In this document: one piece after another, positions 60,991 to 64,000 of the stretch
Position numbering within the stretch: the first letter of the stretch is position 1
Layout: the number at the start of each line of letters is the position of its first letter
Assembly (NCBI RefSeq): GCF_000006405.1
Contig: NW_003211409.1
Span: forward strand, 697,876-761,875
Origin: Perkinsus marinus ATCC 50983
Lineage: Eukaryota > Perkinsozoa > Perkinsida > Perkinsidae
Direction: 5' to 3'
Length of the DNA: 64,000 nucleotides
Notes under the pieces: generated by a model
Databases searched by the model: none
Told to the model about the DNA's origin: nothing
Seen by the model: only the letters and a program-made list of their open reading frames with translations
Translations under genes and position numbers: made by a program

Positions 60991-61883
60991 TTACTCGGGC
61001 GCATCAACGTAGCGGAGATAAGGCTTCCCACTGGGCAAATCCTTGATCTCGAGATTCTTGAAGCGCTTCTGAGCATCCTCCGTGGCGACATTTGGAGCGA
61101 CGATGACACGTTCGCCCTGCTTCCAGTCTACCGGAGTAGCTAGACTGAAGTCAGCCGTGAGATGCAGACTGTCGAGGGTACGAATGAGCTGAGATTAACA
61201 GTTGTGTGAGAGTAGATACTTCAGGAAGACATAGATGAAACCGTTCACCTCGTCATAGTTTCGGCCGGTGGTAGCGGGATAGACTATGGACAGCTTCAGC
61301 GTGTGGTCGGGTCCAATGACGAATAGTGCACGAGCTGGTAGGGGGATTCCGGCAGCATCCTTCTCATTGGGATCCAGCATGCCGAGCAGACTCACCTGAT
61401 CATATGTAACGATGCAAAACATCCTCCCAAAAGCACACTTACGATCTCTCGATCGGGATCGGCGATGATAGGGTAGGAAAGGTCATCGCCTGGCAAGCTC
61501 TGATAAGCTAGAACATCCTTACTCCAAGCGTGGTGATCCGGGACGCTGTCGCAGGAAATGCCTAGCAGAAGTTCGCGAACTCGTAAGGCTTATAGATCAG
61601 CGGCTAGCATGGATACCGATGAGCTTGACTCCACGCTTGGTGAACTCGTCCTTATTCTTCTCTAGTTTTCCCAACTCGGTGGTGCAGACCGGAGTGAAGT
61701 CCTTGGGATGCGAGAAGAGAATCTGACGGAGATATGTGATGAAGATGCAACTGGTGAGTGACTCACTGTGTAGGGCCTCTTCGGGTCGCTATCCAAGAAA
61801 TCATGGAATTTGAAGTCACCTTTAGTAGTCTGGCAGTCGAAGTTAGGGAATTCGGCACCGAGCTTCTGCTTGAACTCTGGCAT
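60991..61883 (-). CDS. PRDX6: 1-Cys peroxiredoxin (Prx6 type)
   Basis: It reduces peroxides using a single peroxidatic cysteine. The start at 61883 gives [30 protein letters not shown]. The active site exon reads [20 protein letters not shown] (peroxidatic Cys in PVCTTE). Then [57 protein letters not shown] and [20 protein letters not shown], then [12 protein letters not shown]. The C-terminal domain has [20 protein letters not shown] and ends [10 protein letters not shown], with the stop at 60991-60993. About 220 residues, the usual Prx6 length. Three short introns. No resolving Cys is evident, consistent with the 1-Cys class. Confidence 0.95.
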
Positions 61884-63213
61884 GGATGGGGGGGGAGTAT
61901 AACAACACCGCGGTGGTCAACTGAGGCTGCTCTGGGGGTTAACCGACTACATCATAGTACAACAGACTGCGACCCGCAGACGACAATGGGGAGCATTTCA
62001 ACTGTCGCATGTAGGCCAACGCAGGCACTGGTCATGTTGATCGTATATCTGTGACGACGACTCGAGTTACAACGATCAGAGATGTACGTAGGATCTGCGA
62101 ATGAATGTGTCTGCGTACGATGTGCAGCACGAGCTTGCACGCATACACATTTGTTATTCTTGTGAGCGTAATGTGTGCCTCGTCTCTCGCGCATCCAAGA
62201 TCTTCTCCCTCTGACTTGAGTTCATCTTCCAAACGCCCAATTTTTCTCAAGTTTCCTTGCGTAGTTTGAACAAAAGTACTCCTAATTACATCGCCTGTGG
62301 TAGAGATCGATGATCGATCTTCCATATCCATTGTGCGTTGTATAATGAGAACTGTACAACTCTATGTGACATAGAGTTGTACAAGTTCTCATTATACATA
62401 GACTATGTCACATCGATCGGTCTTGGTCTTAGGAGCCATGACAGACACAACATTATAGCTCTTCCAGTAGGTAAATAGAGCAGTGTATAGGAGGACTAAG
62501 GATCTCTAGCTAAAGGTCAGGCTAAGTATCAAGGATTATGTGCATATGATTATGGTCTTCTTGAGAGCACATCATCGCGTTAATGAAGGAGGAACTGAAT
62601 CGGTTCTGGATGACTAGGGCATTCTGAGCTCATGCCAAGTTCTGAGATTTTCTGTTGGCCAATATCGAGTAAAGGATACAGCTAGAAGAGCAGATCAACA
62701 GAAAACTGGAACAACTCGTAAAGAGGCGGTAAGGTGGGCGTCCAATCGTCGAGATTCACGAGCGGATCTCTGTCGTCCGATGAGTCCATCTCTGAACGCT
62801 GACGATATAGAAGATTCATCTTTCTCAGCCTTGATAAATAATCTGTCACTGAGCGCCTGCGTTTTGCCAATCAGTCGTAAAGACATCTTACAGAGGCCCA
62901 CCGGACAGCTCGGCCACCTCACGTGTCCCTCGGGTTGATATATCCACCTGCCATATCATGCCTCAGTTCCTCTGTTCTGAGTCAAATCTCCCTTGGCATA
63001 TTGACGATCCATCATGCCTGTTGAATCGGACGTCATGCTATGCAAGCAGCGAGGCAACCAATGTGAGCATATACAACTTCGATTATCATGCCACTGTTCG
63101 AAACACCTCGACTGATCGATTGATCGCAAAATCTTCGCACTCGAGTGATTCTTCCTAGGTCGAGAGTGTCTTCTTGATGACACCGCCAACGCGCTGAACA
63201 TGCACAGAAGTCG
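61884..63213. other. Gene-poor region with a hairpin
   Basis: Short frames on both strands. One on the minus strand (62682-62870, MAKRRRSVTDYLSRLRKMNL) looks slightly protein-like but has no homology I can name and no clear upstream exon. Otherwise nothing supported apart from the hairpin at 62339-62398. Confidence 0.35.
62339..62398. repeat. Near-perfect 60-bp inverted repeat (hairpin)
   Basis: The left arm starts TGTATAATGAGAACTGTACA and the right arm ends TGTACAAGTTCTCATTATACA. The arms pair over about 29 bases, with a single extra A in the right arm and essentially no loop. It lies in non-coding DNA downstream of nothing obvious and about 455 bp upstream of the PRDX6 start. Confidence 0.9.
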
Positions 63214-63495
63214 ATGTTTATTCGAAAGGTCAACAGGGAACTGCCTACCAGCAGGTCTACTTTCAAGAGTACCAAACGCCCTCCAGCCTCACTATCATCG
63301 CTGTGTGGTTCACAGGGTCCTTCACGAGACTTCGTGCTCGATCCCGACCAGTGCCCGCTCGTGCGAAGTCCATATCGTCAGTATCACCGGCGAATAGCAG
63401 CTCTCTCAGCTGGAGTGCTCGCCTTCGCTCTCGCATTATTCGTGGGCCGACTTTCGATATGGATGAAGCAGCGTGTGCTAATCCTCAGGTTGTGA
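63214..63495 (+). CDS. Possible small membrane protein or first exon
   Basis: A 93-codon frame (MFIRKVNRELPTSRSTFKST) with one strong hydrophobic helix near its end, IAALSAGVLAFALALFVGRL, preceded by RQYHRR and followed by KQR. It could be a single-pass protein or the first exon of a gene whose rest lies downstream (AG|GT-like site after CCTCAG near 63488). Overlapping frames on the same strand make this uncertain. Confidence 0.25.
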   Translation: MFIRKVNRELPTSRSTFKSTKRPPASLSSLCGSQGPSRDFVLDPDQCPLVRSPYRQYHRRIAALSAGVLAFALALFVGRLSIWMKQRVLILRL

Positions 63496-64000
63496 CAATA
63501 TGGGTTGTACATATGCGTTGCTTTCGTCGTCGTCGGACATTGAGTGTGCGCAAGGTTATGATGCGTATATTGGGCAAATGTAGGCGCAAGCCGCTTTGCC
63601 ATTCTCATGACCTGACCGAGTTGCGAAGTGTTGATGATCTATGAAAAAAGGAGTTGTTGAAGTTATCAGTGATGGGGAATGCAGGATGCACCGTCCAAGG
63701 GCCTATTTCACAAGCCCCCGTTAGGCACGAAAATTGCAAGGCGCTAGGCGACTTTTGCACAGTACGAGGATTAGGCTCTTTCACAAGGGCTACAATTCGG
63801 GGCCTAAGGGCGAAGCGAAGGCACCTGTGCCTATCAGGTGCAAGGTGCACCACCTAACGTGATTTGATTTCACAAGGGCAATTCAGGAAACCCACCTTAC
63901 GAGCCTTACGGACCTCCGCGTCTTTCACGCTTTGCACGTTTCGTCTGTTCCTATACGGATTCTCTTGTCGTTGTTATCGCATGGATAACATATACACCTC
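63496..64000. other. Terminal non-coding region with a repeated TTTCACAAG
   Basis: No supported gene. The string TTTCACAAG occurs three times within about 170 bp (near 63706, 63779 and 63869), each followed by a run rich in G or C (CCCCC, GGGC, GGGC). This may be a short diverged local repeat. Confidence 0.35.

Overview
This is nuclear DNA of a protist. Almost every gene is cut by many short GT-AG introns (about 44-80 bp when nothing is inserted in them) and intergenic gaps are short. The gene set includes a Rib72/EFHC flagellar protein, 1-Cys peroxiredoxin, Mei2-like RNA-binding protein, standalone MoaC and mitochondrial COX5B. The combination fits an alveolate, and a Perkinsus-like perkinsozoan is my best guess. 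That is inference from style and content; no marker in the window proves it. One 100-N assembly gap lies inside a gene at 28422-28521.

Layout. 1-9831: end of an unrecognised gene, LSM2 (-), an unrecognised (-) gene, two tandem AAAP amino-acid transporters (-), and COX5B (+), which is divergent from the second transporter. 10069-20060: three (+) genes, namely MPP10 (U3 snoRNP), deoxyhypusine hydroxylase, and a large unrecognised gene with a glutamine-rich tail. 20658-25227: PheRS alpha and an RBBP4/MSI1 WD40 protein (both -). 25549-30572: citrate synthase, SmD3 and an ELMO-domain protein (+). 31331-37289: SET/MYND protein, PGAM5-like phosphatase and MoaC (+). 37926-42680: poorly resolved (+) coding DNA leading into an EFHC/Rib72 protein with three DM10 domains. 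43347-53082: LTA4H-type aminopeptidase, NMD3 and a Mei2-like protein (all -). 54058-61883: a coiled-coil protein (+), LysRS (-), a lineage-specific 427-codon ORF (+) and 1-Cys peroxiredoxin (-). The last 2 kb is nearly gene-free and holds a near-perfect hairpin.

The genes are mostly housekeeping: ribosome biogenesis and export (MPP10, NMD3), splicing and mRNA decay (LSM2, SmD3), translation (PheRS, LysRS, DOHH) and mitochondrial metabolism (COX5B, citrate synthase, PGAM5, MoaC). They do not form an operon-like pathway.

The most notable signal lies in the introns. A short terminal-inverted-repeat element family (about 130-170 bp) occurs six times, each time inside an intron of a different gene and making up most of that intron. 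A second, unrelated TIR element also sits in an intron. Several introns share a GC-rich motif just after the 5' splice site, another motif recurs only in DOHH introns, and GTA triplet tracts recur in introns. No rRNA, convincing tRNA, CRISPR, retrovirus-like element or other virus fossil was seen.
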